Positions 21,600 through 34,595 are shown, counted from the stretch's first letter. The stretch is 64,000 nucleotides of DNA from Protula sp. h YS-2021 (GCA_949752745.1 OX457027.1:63284329-63348328), one strand, 5' to 3'. Notes: generated by a model from the letters alone, not told the origin. Program-made: numbers and translations.

Positions 21600-24570
21600 C
21601 TTTGCTATTGTGCACCACATGGTATTTGGAATAAACTTGAGTCACCTCTACCTGGTTGGTTTTAAACCGTGTTTCTCATGTAGACTTACACATTTGTCCC
21701 AGTTTGATGTTTTCAGCATATCTGTTGACAAGCTGGAGTTGTAAGTACCTGTTGAATCAAGCCACTTTACTTTGTAACTTTCTACCTGTTTTGCGCCTTC
21801 ATTTTTATGACGGTCCCACGCCTGACTAGCGTTTTTAGATGAGGTTGCATCAGGGATTATTATCTCAACGGAGAACTTGTTTGTCTTTATATTGCGCCAT
21901 AGAAACTCTAACGTTGTATTAGCCTTTTGTGCTGCTTTTTATGTGCACGGTAGAGGTCGTTTAAAATTTCAGTGCTCAAATATAAAGTTGTTTTAACAGT
22001 TTATAATGTTATCTTTTTGAGTAAACATCTATTTGAAAGAAGTCTTTTACGTGTTATCCAAGGAGGTAGCATTTATTTGGGTTAAATTCTGTGAACTAAA
22101 TTGATCTACATCTGTAAATTTTATATAGTTCTGATTTCATTAAGTCTTCTATTGAAGAGTTCACACAACATATGGCTTAATTGTCACCACATTGCCTGAC
22201 TAGCCAGCTAACACAGTTTTTTATGTCTGCAACTGCATCGAGTGTGCACCTCGGGACACATTGTAAAATAGTTCACGAGTAAAGATTATTGCTGGCTCTT
22301 CCAAGAACTTTTGCACCTAAATCCGGGTTGTAGATCATTCAAAATATTATCCTACCCAAATGGCTTCGAATGTTTTATAGGACTATATAACCAAGAACGT
22401 TGCTGCATATTGATATAAAGAAACAGCTGTATGGTTTGAAAATTCATAATTTTGCTCTTTTTTGTAAATAGGCACTATACTGCCATGATGACAAGCTTTT
22501 GGAATGCATCCGGCACCAAAAAGTTTTGATCTTGGTATATAACAAAATTTGTTCATAGCTTTGAGGCAAATTCTTCTAGAAATCTTGGGTGCAAATAATT
22601 CGATCCTTGTGCTTAAGGGAGTTTAGGTTTTGGAGTAATTTCAAGGTTCCGTTAAAAGGCAGTTGTGTTAGGCTTTGTGGTATGTCATTGTTTACCGAAC
22701 GACGAAAACTAATGAAGTTTATCTTAACTTTTTGTATCTTAAATTAATTTGTTATTTTCCCTTAAATGATATATTCAGACATTTTTTTTTTTTTTACTTT
22801 TAATGAAAGACCAAAGGTTTTACTTTCAAGGGTTTTTCTTTCAGACTAATCACCCATTTGAATCTCTTGGGAAATATGTTGCCTAAGTAAGACCAGCATG
22901 TTCTAAGAAGTTCATTTTTGAAAATATTGCTTTTAGTCATAGCATCGGGTCCGCCCCCTTTCTAATTTACATGGTCATCCTCATTAAACAAACCTACCAC
23001 TATTTCAGGAGGGAAAGCTAACTTTACTGCAGCACCAGTGATAAATAATTTCACACATGTAAATTACGCTAATGAGAAAACAGCACACAATCATTTATTG
23101 TATATCCACAAAATATCCACAAAAAGGCAATGTTTACCAGTTTATTCAGTAGTTCTGAAATTTTATATAACTTCTTTTAAAACAAATTTCAGCACCATTT
23201 GCGTCCCATGTAAGGCACTGGCGAATATTCGGATACCACTCTCTCACGAATTTTAACACGCATTCTGTCATTATTTCTCTTCTTGACTTCGTTTCAACTG
23301 ATATTTCTTCATGTTCCAAATTCCACGGTTTGACATCATTCCCCATAAACGTTGGTAGCACTCTTTTCTCACAGATGCATATTGAGCAGAGGAGGACTTG
23401 TTGGAGCAGGCCCACCAAAGTTGTCGAACTCTTACTACACAAATCCGACAGACTTCGGTTTAGCAATGGACACGTTTTTTGTTAAAAGTTTTAATAACAC
23501 ACTTGTGATTTTCATGGACAAATGAATAGCATGAGGAATATTTAGCTAGGTTCCATCTTGGTGTTATGCACTTGAACGAAAATATTGACAGAGAATACAC
23601 TTCAGTTTTGCACACAAAAAATGGTTCACGAAAAAACACATAATTCTGAAACGCCCTTCATATCAGTACAAGGAAAAGATCTGGAATCCGTATATTTCTT
23701 ATTTGTAAAAACCAACGGTTTGGTAAGTGGCATATGAGAATGGCTAATTGGTTTATCAGCACCATTCTTCGGAAATTTAGCAGATGAAACGATTCATTAC
23801 GCTTACTAAATTAGGGGCCCGTGGAGTGGTGTTATTAAAAAATACGATGTAGTCGTGTTTGATAACGCCAATCAAACCTCAGTTAGGTCAGGTTAAACAT
23901 AATTTAGACATTTAATGGTCGGGTCAATTTCAAATTTTAAAGGTTTTCTGCACTATATTTGACATATTTGTGAATAAAAAGTACGTTGAAATGGTCAGAA
24001 AATGTTTATTTATGCGATAAGTACCGCTATTTCTTCCAAACCACTTTCATTCTTTTATTAAAGTTATTTTTTCGAAAACTGTCCGTTCCGATGTTTACCT
24101 GATGACTGCAATATGTTCCTAGACCCTTTTTCTTCACTGCAGTGTGCTCTTTGCTGGAGTAGGTGCGGTACTTTATTAAGGTTTTATAGTTGTTGATGTG
24201 TGTAGATATTAGCTCTTCTAATTAGCTTCTAATGTTCTGAAACGGATTTTGTGTCATTTACAAATCTGTCTCTAAAGTAATTTAGTTACTTTTTAAATCT
24301 TTAAAATTTGGGGTTTTTTAATACAGGGACTACCTTACGTTTAGCTAGAAAGAAGCTTATTCCTTAAGATCGCTAGGATATAGTTCAGGTCAAGGCCTGG
24401 CAAATCTTGTAATGTTTCTGCTTTATTTAGCATACTATTGTTGTTTTTGAAGAATATATCTAGTGTGTTACGGTTGCTGGTAGTAATCGCTTGCGTGAGT
24501 ACATGATTTTGAGCTATTGTTGAGATTTTCTATTGCAGTTTTCTGGCGTAGAACTGAACTTAACTTTCAA
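21600..24570 (-). mobile_element. Strongly degraded LINE (endonuclease and RT pieces)
   Basis: The minus strand near 24,410-24,540 reads LTQAITTSNRNTLDIFFKN followed by LNKAETLQDLPGLD, the C-terminal endonuclease pattern of many LINEs (T--N-TLDL-F-N). Further along, about 22,300-22,520, is an RT entry, GSIVPIYKKEQNYEFSNH-AVSL, then LQPGFRCKSSW. Near 21,640-21,800 is a readable segment with KVKWLDSTG. Stops and frameshifts are frequent. The central 22.7-24.3 kb is unreadable and includes a minus frame at 23,146-23,466 of unknown nature. End points are approximate. Confidence 0.6.
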
Positions 24571-24878
24571 CCTGTGAGATAAAACTTGAAGTATAGCATT
24601 CACTACATAGTACGGCTTAAGAAATTTTAATCACTGCTTTTTTTTTTTTTTTTCTTTTTTTTTTTGACAGTGCTTTCAGCGAACGCAAAACAGATTCGAA
24701 AGGTTCTGGAAGAGTTTTTGAAGCAAGGTGTTCATATTTAGCGATCGGACTTGCGATCAGTGCATTTATTTTGATACCAAGATGCAACCTGATCATGATT
24801 AAGTTATTTCTTAGTTGGCAATAATATTGTCAACATATTGTTTTACCATACACGATCACACGTGTTCGTTCGGATGCC

Positions 24879-25285
24879 TGCGTTTTATTGGGCAAGGATA
24901 ATGTCTCGAAAATGTTTCGGAAATCAGATAATGTTTCTTGTTTTTTCGATAATGTCTCGAAACATTCTCAAGTGTGTCGAGCTTTACATTCAGATAATCT
25001 TCCCATAATCCTTTTCTGCGCACCTGCGCGCCATTATCGCCCAAAAGTGAAACAGTTTTGCTTTACTTACGTCGATTCAGAACTGACATATGACAACTTA
25101 CAGTAGAAATACAACTATTGACAATAGCAATTCGCAGTTTGGGTTGCTATCTACTGAGAAAAAAGCACCAAAGCTCCCGGCAGCCATTTTTATTCATGAA
25201 ACATTATCTGAAGTGTTTTATTGGGACATTTTCGAAACATTATCTGGATTTATTATTTTTTTCAGATACGTCCAATAAAATACGG
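24879..25285. mobile_element. MITE, family 3, copy 1
   Basis: About 407 bp with inverted ends CTGCGTTTTATTGGG and CCAATAAAATACGG. The interior is rich in the repeated motif ATAATGTYTCGAAA and its complement. A second copy at 52,031-52,433 is nearly identical over its whole length, differing by scattered single bases and a few short indels. Confidence 0.85.
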
Positions 25286-25419
25286 GCATAAACCAAAAGA
25301 AAGTGGTCCATTGACCGTGTTTCTCATTCACACAGATACGGTTCTCTAGAGAGTCTCGAAAAAAAAATATGGCATATCGAAAAAAAGATAGAATGTCTCG
25401 ACGCCATTTTATCTATCCT

Positions 25420-25480
25420 AGTTCAACTTCCGGGATACGGTCAGATACGGTTCTGTGTGACGTCACAACATGGCGGCAAC
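25420..25480 (+). promoter_or_regulatory. Promoter-like cluster: ETS, CRE and YY1 motifs
   Basis: Within 51 bp lie ACTTCCGG (25,426-25,433, ETS-like), the perfect CRE TGACGTCA (25,458-25,465) and AACATGGCGG (25,467-25,476, YY1-like), whose ATG opens a 14-codon frame. This trio is typical of TATA-less housekeeping promoters. It could serve the gene whose last exons are at 27,822-28,413; that link is inference. Confidence 0.35.
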
Positions 25481-26589
25481 ATGTGGTTCTCATGTGTTTA
25501 ACCTTTTTTATTAAAAATAATGACATAACTCAGTTACTGTTTGAATGCGACTCGCATGATACTGCAAATAATAGAGAATCGATGTTTCACGTGTAAAAAT
25601 TATTTTTTTCAGTGAGCGGTAATTGAGGATTTCGGATATAATCGTACCTGATTTCAGATACCTATCTCATTTGGAATGTATCTACGCCATGTTGTTTCGT
25701 CATTTTGACGTCATGTATCGTTTTTCAGAGACAGTGAATGTGAAACAGCCCAATATTCCACCCTCCTTGTGTTCGTTCGGTGACACATGTCACATTTTCT
25801 GTTACAGTTACAGAAACTTGTTGTTCTTTCGGGGCTGAAAGTGACAGATGCACGTGCTTCCGGTCTGAGTTTGTTTATACTTGAATTACTTACCAACTGC
25901 GGCAAGTAATTGGCTAACCTTGACCTTACAGCGGATGCCTCCAAAAGCAAGGCTGATACTTTTTCTTACGTTTGTAGTATTTATGCCCTTCTGGTCAAAT
26001 ATTGAGGTGCATTATATCACTTCACTCCATTTTCTTCCCAGCTGGCTGTCAAACAAGTGATTTAATGGAATTGACAATGTTAACTCGTGTTATCGCTCAT
26101 TTTGAAGAAGACTGTGAACAGATACTCTGACAGGCTATTCTTTGGAGTAGTACATATGTTGTAAACAAACCGACGAATTTGCATATAGGGAGTCAAGTGC
26201 GCATGGGCGGGCCTTCGGTTGTTTACTACATAAGTCAACCCGAACGAACACACGAGACTCTTATTTTTAGATGGTTCTATCACTTTGCTAACCACCTCTG
26301 GTAGTGCGCCAAATATGCAAAGGCAAATAGAAGGCAAATACGGTATAACCGCCTGAAGGATATAAACAAACCGCCATTTGCATTTTTACCGCGTACAACA
26401 CTTTTAAATTTCGCAAGGGATGCGCAGTTTAACAGTTAACCAAACAAGACGAACAGTCAATTATCCGATCAGGTATATAAACCATTTTATGAATTTAAGT
26501 TAAAAGCAAATTGTTGATAATTTTGATAAGCTATTGTGGTAAAAATTTATTATCGCCCATTCTGTTGTTTTTGCTTTGCGTTTTCGTTT
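25481..26589. other. Possible 5' gene region, no exon supported
   Basis: A potential short first exon (ATG at about 26,420, ending before gtatat at 26,474) exists. Its phase does not fit the exon at 27,822, so it is not called. No repeats were recognised. Confidence 0.3.
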
Positions 26590-27690
26590 GTAATTTTAGT
26601 CGATTCTTCTGTTTAATATTGACATATGGCCACTGAGTGGTTCACTTGATATGACAAGACAACCAAAAACTAATCTACGGACAAAAATGTCCGGCACATC
26701 AAAAATTGTATTTTTAGTCGATTTTTCTGTTTTGGCTTTATTTACCAATACTCTAAGTATAGGGCCTTAGATGGTAACCTGGTCACTTTACTTTCACATC
26801 AACATATGGCCACCATATGGTTCACGTGATATGACAAGACAACCAAAAACTAATCTACGGGCAATAATGTCCGGCAGATCCAAAGTTGTATTTTTAGTCG
26901 ATTTTTCTGTTTGGACTTTATTTAGCAATACTGTAAGTATAGGGCTCTAGATGGTAACTGGTCACTTTACTTTTACATCAACATATGGCCACCATATGGT
27001 TCACTTGATATGATAAGACAAGCAAAAACTAATCTCTGGACAAAAATGTCCGGCATGTCTGAAACTGTATTTTTAGTCAATTTTTTGTTTTCGCAATTTT
27101 AAGCCAATTCTTTTAGTTTAGGTCTTTAGATAGTACATGGCCACTTCACTTTAATATTGACATATGGCCACTGAATGGTTCACGAGATATGACAAGACAA
27201 CCAAAAACTAATCTACGGACAAAAATGTCCGGCACATCAAAAATTGTATTTTTAGTCGATTTTTCTGTTTTGGCTTTATTTACCAATACTCTAAGTATAG
27301 GGCCTTAGATGGTAACCTGGTCACTTTACTTTCACATCAACATATGGCCACCATATGGTTCACGTGATATGACAAGACAACCAAAAACTAATCTACGGGC
27401 AATAATGTCCGGCAGATCCAAAGTTGTATTTTTAGTCGATTTTTCTGTTTGGACTTTATTTAGCAATACTGTAAGTATAGGGCTCTAGATGGTAACTGGT
27501 CACTTTACTTTTGCATCAACATATGGCCACCATATGGTTCACGTGATATGATAAGACAAGCAAAAACTAATCTCTGGACAAAAATGTCCGGCATGTCTGA
27601 AACTGTATTTTTAGTGAATTTTTTGTTTTCGCAATTTTAAGCCAATTCTGTTAGTTTAGGTCTTTAGATAGTACATGGCCACTTCATATG
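26590..27690. repeat. 179-bp satellite with 538-bp higher-order repeat
   Basis: Six monomers begin (at CATATGGCCA) at 26,623, 26,803, 26,982, 27,161, 27,341 and 27,520, a period of 179-180 bp; a partial unit lies on the left. Units 1-3 match units 4-6 with only a few differences, while neighbouring units differ more, so there is a 538-bp trimeric higher-order unit present twice. Most units contain the hairpin GGACAAAAATGTCC and the palindrome CATATG. Confidence 0.92.
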
Positions 27691-27821
27691 AGCCCATCTT
27701 GAATTTACGGGGTCAAAAAACAATAGCAACCACATTAGTGATCATAATAAGTATAACAATAATTAAAATAAATTTGCCAAAATGTTATATAAGCATGGTT
27801 CTAAATACATTTGTTTTGCAG

Positions 27822-28413
27822 GGTCTCATTGTCCTTAGGGAAGGTTTGAAGGAGCAAATGCTAGACATAGAAGAAAGCGGAGAGTAAGTTACAATTAAAT
27901 TGTGCTGTATCTTGATGTCAACAGTAAAAGATGACAGAAATAAGAAAAAACTGTTGGATATGGATTCACGAACGTCTTTTGAATATATTTTGAGAGCGTT
28001 AAAAGTGTGTGTAAAATAATAGCTGCATAAAAATTATATGTCATTAAGCCAATAGTTTATAATCACGCAGTTAGATGATCCCATTAATACAGTTTACCAT
28101 GGTTTTCTTCAAGAAATTGCATGTGATAGGAATATAATATTTGTTACGTTTATATGGGGTTGAAAAATTAAATTAAATTTTCAGACTATTTACATTGCCA
28201 AAGAAAATCTTGAAGAAGGAATATTTCAACGCGTGCTCAACGAGATTGAAGGGAGCTATCTACAGAAGCAGCAATTCGCTTGAACTGTTCATTACCGACT
28301 TTTTAGTGAAGCATGTGATAGTACTGATTTTGTGCAAGAAATTTAAGGAATGTTATAGTGATATTTATAGAAAGTGCGCCTCTACTGTTATCTTTCGCTA
28401 CAGGCAAAGTTAA
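27822..28413 (+). CDS. Unrecognised gene, last two exons
   Basis: Exon 1 (27,822-27,883) follows TTGTTTTGCAG and ends before gtaagt. Exon 2 starts at 28,185 after AAATTTTCAG. Joined, they read GLIVLREGLKEQMLDIEESG, then ELFTLPKKILKKEYFNACST, continuing about 75 codons to a TAA at 28,411-28,413. Both splice sites are strong and the junction keeps the frame. The product segment is charged, with Lys/Glu-rich helices; I do not recognise a domain. AATAAA at 29,202 could end its 3' UTR. Exon 2 might use an internal donor, in which case the tail shown is intron. A gene is likely; its identity is unknown. Confidence 0.45.
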
Positions 28414-29225
28414 CTCTTGTTAATCTGATTAGGTATGAGCAGTTTACTGCATAGTGGTGTCAGTTCTTGATTAATATTGGGTACCACACGTTATGTTTGT
28501 ACAGTATTATGCAGTAAACGGTGTCCTATGTATTGTGGGGATACCTTTGCTGCAGTGGAATGTGTGAGACATATATTGATGAGTATGTAAGTCATCGGCA
28601 CGGCTTAAAAGAAAGAATTCCGTTATATGAGTGTTTTGTCTGGTTTACGATAAATTTGTCTCGAGACAAGTACAGAAGAGTGTCATGGTTGAAAGAAAGT
28701 CAATATGGATTAATTTATGCTTTGTCGCCATTATAACTGGATTTTGTGATGGAGTTTTCTGCAAGTTTGAAGTAACATTATTGTTTTTATGTGAACCGCA
28801 TAGTTATAGAGACTCAGGTTCGATTGCATTGAGTAATTTTATGTTCAACGTTATATTTATAGTGAAACAGAATTGGAACAGTTATTGTTCTGGTGTTGCG
28901 TAATAAGAAGGAAAATTGTGAGTTTGGTGATATTTTAAGAAAACATGACCGTACGTGGAATGGAATGGAAGCTATCTGAACAAAGTAAAATGTCATTGAC
29001 AAAGTAGTTGGAAGTGGTTGCTTGGTTGCAAGAAAACCATTCACTTCTCAGTCCTCAAAGCAATAGAGGGCGGACAGGTTTTTAGAGTTTACCTAAGATA
29101 TTTTATTAGATGATTTTTATCGAAGAAAATTTTTCTAATGTGGATAAAATGTCTGCAAATGTTTATTTATGTTATTTTTTTTCGCCGCTAGATTGGCGTG
29201 TAATAAAGTTTTGAGTGATTTTTGT
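28414..29225 (+). terminator. Possible 3' UTR with polyadenylation signal
   Basis: Repeat-poor sequence after the TAA leads to AATAAA at 29,202-29,207. A GT-rich stretch (TTTACTGTGTGG, about 29,226) follows, as expected downstream of a cleavage site. Confidence 0.35.
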
Positions 29226-31555
29226 TTACTGTGTGGACAAGTACATGTACAATGATTTGTCTGCCATGGCAAATTTCGTTCGTGATGGCTTGAGGCAATA
29301 AGTTCTTTTTATATGAATAATAATAAGGCGTTTTATAAATGTAGATAAACGTTTGAAACAGTCAGTAAGATGTAGTTGTACACTTATTGTGTCACCGTAT
29401 TCTTTATTGAATCTACAGGGGAGTACAAAGCTTTGTCTTCGATGCTCTGTTCTTGTTCAACATAAGTCGACACGTTTACTGTTGAAATTTTCATTTCTGC
29501 ATGAATTATTACATTCAGTTCTTTTTTGTAATTGCGAATAGCTGAATATGAATACGCCATTCATTGTTATGTTTTTCAGAGCTCAATATTAAAAACCATG
29601 ATGAAATTTTCATATATTTTCTTTTTAGTGTAGCCCACCCAAATGCCTCAAATGACTGTAAGTGATTAGAAATTTAGATGACTTAAAGGGCAGAAATTAT
29701 GGAGCTAAAAGTGATCGGATGTTATAAATGATTGTAACAAAAACGTGTTCTGCTACAATTTTGGTGGATTCGTCTTAATATCGCATATGTTCAATCTATA
29801 TGTAGTCGGGTATCGTAAAATAATTTTTTTCACGATCGACAAAAAGTGAGAGATATAAGAGGACATTTGAAATTGCATTAATACTTACAAATAACAATGT
29901 AAAAAAGAAATAGCAGTCCACTAACCTTGACCATTTCATTCTTAAATTTGTCTTAGTGATATTCAGTGGCTAGTCAAACTGGTATTAGCTATGTTATTTA
30001 TTGAGGACCCTGTTGGCCACTTCCAATATCATTGATTGAGGGTGGAATGGAATGTCCCTTTTAAGTAAAATGTGGCAAGATGTAACAATTGCTGTTGAAA
30101 CGGATCTAAAGTGCAATACAATATATTGGTTTGGGAGTGATCGGGATTTGGTAAACAGAAATGGGCTTGTGGTTTACTCTGCAAGCGTTGGGCTATGTTG
30201 GTCGCAATATCCCTGGGAATTCTTGTTACGAAGCTGAAATTGCATTTCAGTGGCACTTCATATTTAAAAATATATACATATAGGGTTATTTCTCATTTTT
30301 CCCGGACACAGTTAAGAACTAAGTACTGCAGTAGTTTCACAATGCCTTACGACCAATAATATACAAGGTATGGAAGTCAACCCATTCTACCACATCCATT
30401 TATTTACAACACGGTGGACTTGTTTGTCCAGGAGAATGCATCTCGGTCCAAATAAGCAGCGCTGTCTTCTCTGTAACGCCTACATAGAAAGTCATAAGCC
30501 TTACGGCATGTAAGGATGGTTATGTGGAGATATCATAGTTTAACAAAGAAAAATGAGGAAAATGTTTGAAACGAAAGTAAAGCAATATTTTAGACGGTTT
30601 AATTTTATCTCAGAGGCGGACATATATGATACAGAAAACTAATAACAGAATGGTGCAAGAGGGTATAGGAATGGAATTGGACGAATAGTTGGTTTAGAAA
30701 AATACGTCATAGTGCACAAGAGCTCGTTAACCACTTAAAGTACATATACTTGGGTTGAAAAAATGACAATCCAACCGACATAAACATTTGAAAATTTAAC
30801 ATGAATGTTAAGATTTGGTAAGGCGTGTCTTGTACATATATATGTATCACATTTTAAGAAAAAATGTTTTTTATTTAATCGTCTGGAGTGTATAATATTT
30901 AAACTTGTTAAATTACAACACTCGCCCCCCCTCCCACTCTAATGCATATGGAGAAGAGCAGGATATCCAAAATAAAGTAAGCTGGCACCAGGAGTGGTTT
31001 AAAAAGAGATTCATTTCATTAAAAAATTCGCTCTGAAATATTGGCTATAAAGTCTGCTAACCACCCGGAGTACTTATTTAAAAATTTCAATTGAAGGCCA
31101 TGTGTGGACTATTTTGGGGATTTGGATGGCTGTTTTCGTATAATATATTGTTAGCATGAATGAAGAAGTAGGACATTTGGGAAATTACAACATTGTTGCA
31201 ATTTAGGAAGATTTCATTTATAAATTTTAAAAACACTGGGTCCATGTGCTATTTATTTCGGTTTTATTTTTGTAATTCGTCTCTTCAAACCTTCAATCCT
31301 TAAGATTAATATTATGTAGAGGTAACATTTATGTGTTACATGCAAGTAGACTTAATTTCAAATAAAACACTTTGTTGAAGGTTTAAAGGATGGTAACTAC
31401 TGTTTGTGTGTGCCATTCGTTTATATATGCGGCTGTGTTAGAAAACTGGTAGAAATGGTGCCCACTCTGTGCCTTTGGTGGAATCATCAGAATATGATGA
31501 GTAGATATTGATCCGAAAGGATGGGTTCTTGTGAAGACATCATCAATCATAAGAA
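29226..31555. other. AT-rich DNA, no gene supported
   Basis: Two isolated stretches (about 30,725-30,760 and 31,050-31,075) resemble the AACCAC-GGAGTAC motif of the array at 32,960-34,595, so this may be an eroded flank of that array. Nothing else was recognised. Confidence 0.35.
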
Positions 31556-31559
31556 AAAT

Positions 31560-31680
31560 AAAGTCGCATATTTTGCTTTGGCGGAGTACCATTTGATGAC
31601 ATTTCACTCGGTGACATGTCATTTGGCGACATTTCACTCGGAGACATCTCATTTGGTGGCATGCCATTTAGCAACATAAT
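31560..31680 (-). repeat. Minisatellite (~11/22-bp units) open on the minus strand
   Basis: The plus strand repeats TTTCACTCGGTGACAT and TCATTTGGCGACAT alternately. The minus strand reads a run of NEMSPSEMSPNDMSPSEM within the 70-codon frame 31,543-31,755. The unit length is not a multiple of three at the 11-bp level but is tolerated in this frame. Expression is unknown. Confidence 0.7.
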
Positions 31681-31903
31681 ATTTTGGTAACACGCTATTC
31701 TGCAATAAAATCTGTTTTCATTTACCACCTTCAAGAACCGGTAAACATGTGACAACCTTCCTTCCCAAATAAAACACTGTTTCTTGACTTGTTTAAACGA
31801 TGATTGAAATTACTATAAGTCAGGTTACGCACTCACCCTTTAAAATATGGGATAACGGTGATACATTTATATGACGTCAAAGGTTTCATTATCATGAAAA
31901 TAG

Positions 31904-32075
31904 TAAAAACTTGTCAAAACAAAGCTGTGTGAAAAAAGGATGGGCAAGCGGTGAAAAAAGAACGATGAGGTTGTAGGGGAAAATATTTGTGAAAACTTGT
32001 CAAAACAAAGCTGTGTGAAAAAAGGATGGGCAAGCGGTGAAAAAAGAACGATGAGGTTGTAGGGGAAAATAATTG
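31904..32075. repeat. 86-bp direct duplication
   Basis: Two near-identical copies (31,906-31,991 and 31,992 to about 32,075) begin AAAACTTGTCAAAACAAAGC. They appear to differ only at the end. The near-identity implies a recent duplication. Confidence 0.92.
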
Positions 32076-32419
32076 TTTTTGTTTATAAAAACAAAAAGGC
32101 GAGGTTTTACTTATAAATGTGTTTGACATGTTCTGACATGATACTGTTGTTGGTGTGCACGAATATTCTCCAAAAGTTTTGTGTTTCTTTGAAATTGTTT
32201 ACACTAATAGCTCCAGTGCATCTGAATGGAATTCTTTCATTTATAGGGCTGAGAAATTTTGACACGTTGGTGACCACATTGGTGCCCAATTTTTCCGCCT
32301 TCTTCATTGCTCCCTCGAGGACAAGATTACACAGTGGATATCAAAAGCGAACTAACTGGCCGTCTGTGGAATAGCCATGATATAAAACTAAACACTAAGA
32401 CTGGTGTCCACAGGGGTGA

Positions 32420-32800
32420 AATACTATCCGGCCTTCTGCATGACTATGGTACTTGGACCCCACACAGAAGCATTTACGCCAACTAGAAGCATTCCATAGT
32501 CGTTGCATAACTCTGCAACATCCTCTGTCAAGGACGTTTACAAAACATGTCTATCCTGGCAACGTGCAGATTCCAGAATATAGAGTCGCTCTTGCTGAAA
32601 TGACATTTCCGCTGGGCTGATCGCTTAGTCCGCATGAACGACGGCTGCATATCCACGGTGCTATTCTTCGGGTGTCGTTCACAACTGCTCTTTCTAGATT
32701 CAATGAATAACAAACTGAAGAGGTATGACATGAATCCATCCACCAGATAAGCTGACGCAAAGAATCGTGTGGTGACAGTGTGGAGAAGTGGATGATAGTC
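32420..32800 (+). mobile_element. LINE 3' end, degraded
   Basis: The plus strand reads, with stops, LLYGTWTPHRSIYAN, IESLLLK then HFRWADRLVRMNDGCIS and LFFG, then KLKRYDMNPST. This is the pattern of a LINE C-terminus (LLYG-E-W, R---L-WAGHV-RM-D--I---LFYG, KRY-D--K--L). It is not the same copy type as 23-284. Confidence 0.7.
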
Positions 32801-32959
32801 CGAAGTCAAACAATATAACAAAAGTCGGACAGAATATGCGAAAAGGAGGAGAATGGCTTGAAAATCGTGACCTACATAACGCTTTTCAAATGTCTATAAT
32901 GACAAAATAAGGAGAGTTTGATGTAGAGAAATGAATGAAATTGACAGAAATTATCCGTT

Positions 32960-34595
32960 CTGTCGGTGTAAGACCCGACAACCACATGGAGTACATCTCT
33001 TGATATATACCATAACCACCTGGGGTACACTGATGCATATGTGGTATTTCCCAGAGTCATGCTCCTCTAGACTCAACTGAAAGTTTTTTTGTTATTTGTG
33101 TCTGATGAGCATAATGATGTGCTTGGATATTTTGTGAAATATGTAACATGGCGGACAAAATAAAAGTTGAATAACAAAAAACCATCTGGAGTGCACATGT
33201 CGATTATTTCTATGTGGGTTGCGAAGTTCTCAACTTGCACCCAGTACAAGGAAACAATGGCATTTGAAATGACTGTGGGCAAGACAAATAGGGTATGATG
33301 TAGAAAAATGAATAAAATTAATAAAAAGTATCGATCTTCTCAATTTATAACTCGACAACCACCTGGAATACACCTTTTGATATATGCGATAACCACCTGA
33401 AGCACACTGATGTCTATATGTCATTTTACACAGTTTCTACTCCTCTGTGCATAAATTAAAAGGTATTTTTGTTCTTTGTACGTATTGAGCATAATGATGG
33501 GCTTGGATTTTAAGCAAAAGATGAATTTTAATGATAAAATTAAAGTTGTATAACAAAATAACCACCTAAAGCACACATGTCAATTATCTAAATTTGGTTT
33601 GCAGGGTTTTCATCTTGCATCCAGTACAAGAAAACAATGGGCATGAAATGACTTTAATGCCAAGGCAAGTAGGGTAAGATGTTAAAATGAATAAAATTAC
33701 TAAGAAGTAGCTGTCTCTTCAGTTGAGACCCTATCTCTACCTCGAGTACACCTGTTGAAACATGAATTCTGCGAACATATGAGATTGGTTAAAATAGGAG
33801 GGGTGAGAGTATTAGTATAATTGGGTCTGTAACTGGAAGAAAGTTTGTCCATTGGTTTGAATGAAAAATAACAGTCATGAAGAACACTTTTCATTCGTTA
33901 TATATTGCAAGGACGACCTGGAGCCTATGTGGCGTTTTCCACAGTCTAGTTCTCTAGTTCTCTAGACTCAAATTGAAAGGTGATTTATGTTATTTGAGCA
34001 TATTGAGCATAATGATGTACTTGGATATTGGGCAAAAGATGTAATTTAAATGACAAAATAAAACTTGTATAAGAAAATAACCACCTGGAGTACATATGTG
34101 AATTGCCTCGATATTGTTTACCAGGTTTTCGGCTTGCATTCAGTCTAAGAAAACAATGGACTTGAATTGACTGTAATGACAACAATGGTGTGATGTTAAA
34201 AAATGAAATTAAAAGAAAGTAGATATCATCTACATGGAGTATATCTCTTGACATATGGGACAACCACATGGAGTACACATATATGTATACGACATTTTCT
34301 AGAGTCAGTACTCCTCTTGGCTCACATGAAACATTTTCTTGCTATTTGTGCTATTTGTGCGCATTAAGAGTAATGATATGCTTGGATATTTAACGAGAAG
34401 TGTGATTTTACGGAACAAATAAAAGTTGTATGACAAAATAACCACCTAGAGTATACATGTCAATTATCGCTATATAGGTTACGAGGCTCTCAAATTGCAT
34501 CCAGTAAAAAGAAAACAATAGAACTTGAAATGTCTATAATGATGAGACAAGGGAGTATGATGTAGATAAATAAAATTCATAGAGAGTAGTTTATT
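32960..34595. repeat. Tandem array, ~350-490-bp diverged units
   Basis: Four units start near 32,972, 33,350, 33,725 and 34,229. Each has ACAACCAC-TGGAGTAC, then GAGCATAATGATGTGCTTGGA, a second AACCACCTGGAGTAC-CATGT, then GTACAAG-AAACAATGG. The two half-unit copies of the AACCAC motif suggest an ancestral dimer. Confidence 0.85.

Noticed and set aside
23146..23466. 106-codon minus frame that looks protein-like
   Set aside because: No motif recognised and it sits inside a decayed LINE interval; left as part of that region.
26420..26473. Short first exon (ATG, donor gtatat) for the gene at 27,822
   Set aside because: Its phase is incompatible with the downstream exon, which would read into a stop.
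32107..32374. Overlapping frames on both strands
   Set aside because: Neither strand shows splice-site pairs or a recognisable family.
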